This document shows positions 63,653 through 64,000 of a stretch of 64,000 nt of DNA, in pieces. The notes beneath the pieces were generated by a model. It was not told the DNA's origin. It saw only the letters and a program-made list of their open reading frames with translations, and ran no database searches. Source of the stretch: Salminus brasiliensis. Its lineage: Eukaryota; Chordata; Actinopteri; Characiformes; Bryconidae. Within the stretch, counting starts at the first letter, position 1; the number at the start of each line of letters is the position of its first letter. The stretch lies in the NCBI RefSeq assembly GCF_030463535.1, contig NC_132897.1, positions 5,982,321 to 6,046,320 of the forward strand, read 5' to 3'. The translations under genes and the position numbers were made by a program.

Positions 63653-64000
63653 TTCTCCCTGTCAGCACCACTAAACCAGGTCTTCAGTTTTGCTCTCTTG
63701 GGTTAGGTTCAGTTTATTTCAGTTGAACTCATCAAAGCTCATTAATCAGTTGAATTTAAGAACAGCTAATTTACCAACAGTAGCTCCTCAGAAATGCAGG
63801 GACAGACCCCCAGTTCCTAGGGTGCTAAGGACAAACTCTACGAGCATGCTGAACCTTGAAAGGAACCAAGACGGAGCTCAGTATGTTACATTGAGCACCT
63901 CTTGAAGGCATTTAGAGAAGCTCTGCAGGGTGAAGTGGTGATGACCACAAACAGACAAAGACAGTTGAAGAAGAAAAAAGGTGTGTGAGTGTGTGTGTGA

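Noticed and set aside
1..64000. CRISPR arrays, operons or prokaryotic mobile elements
   Set aside because: The tandem repeats lack the regular repeat-spacer form, and gene structure is clearly eukaryotic with spliceosomal introns.

Overview
This window is vertebrate genomic DNA, most likely from a teleost fish and probably an otophysan such as a characiform (the finer placement is inference). The evidence is split genes with GT-AG introns, dense CA, GA and TA microsatellites, Tc1/mariner and hAT relics, tRNA-derived SINEs, and many copies of short elements with TA-flanked ends. There is no prokaryotic or viral gene organisation.

Two protein-coding genes can be assembled exon by exon, and they converge. 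On the + strand, 12 exons between 1491 and 19875 encode a 449-residue dynamin-type GTPase. It resembles the EHD/sarcalumenin branch, but it has no EH domain and ends in a predicted two-helix membrane hairpin. I do not recognise a gene symbol for it. On the - strand, 19 coding exons from 46592 down to 26465 encode a 599-residue orthologue of AIFM3 (AIF-like flavoprotein with an N-terminal Rieske domain). Every join keeps frame and every key motif is present. A consensus splice donor at 61617-61616 may mark a 5' noncoding exon about 15 kb upstream.

Layout: 1-1315 is a GGTTCTTC-rich minisatellite that ends less than 200 bp before the GTPase start codon. 1330-1490 is the presumed promoter and carries an ISRE-like motif. 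1491-19950 is the GTPase gene, whose introns hold several large tandem repeats (4900-6060, 7360-7710, 8470-9560, 13985-14895) and a tandemly amplified repeat (18640-19725). 20-25 kb is the convergent intergenic region, full of transposon relics. 25.1-46.6 kb is aifm3, with a palindromic AT-rich block and back-to-back SINEs in intron 11. 46.6-61.6 kb is transposon-rich, including a Tc1 > hAT > SINE nest and a small hAT element with a perfect 8-bp target duplication. 61.8-64 kb is mainly microsatellite and A-rich repeat.

Nothing in the sequence suggests that the two genes act together. The least familiar item is the membrane-anchored EHD-like GTPase with a possible interferon-response site at its promoter. 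No database search was possible, so family assignments rest on motif and sequence recognition.
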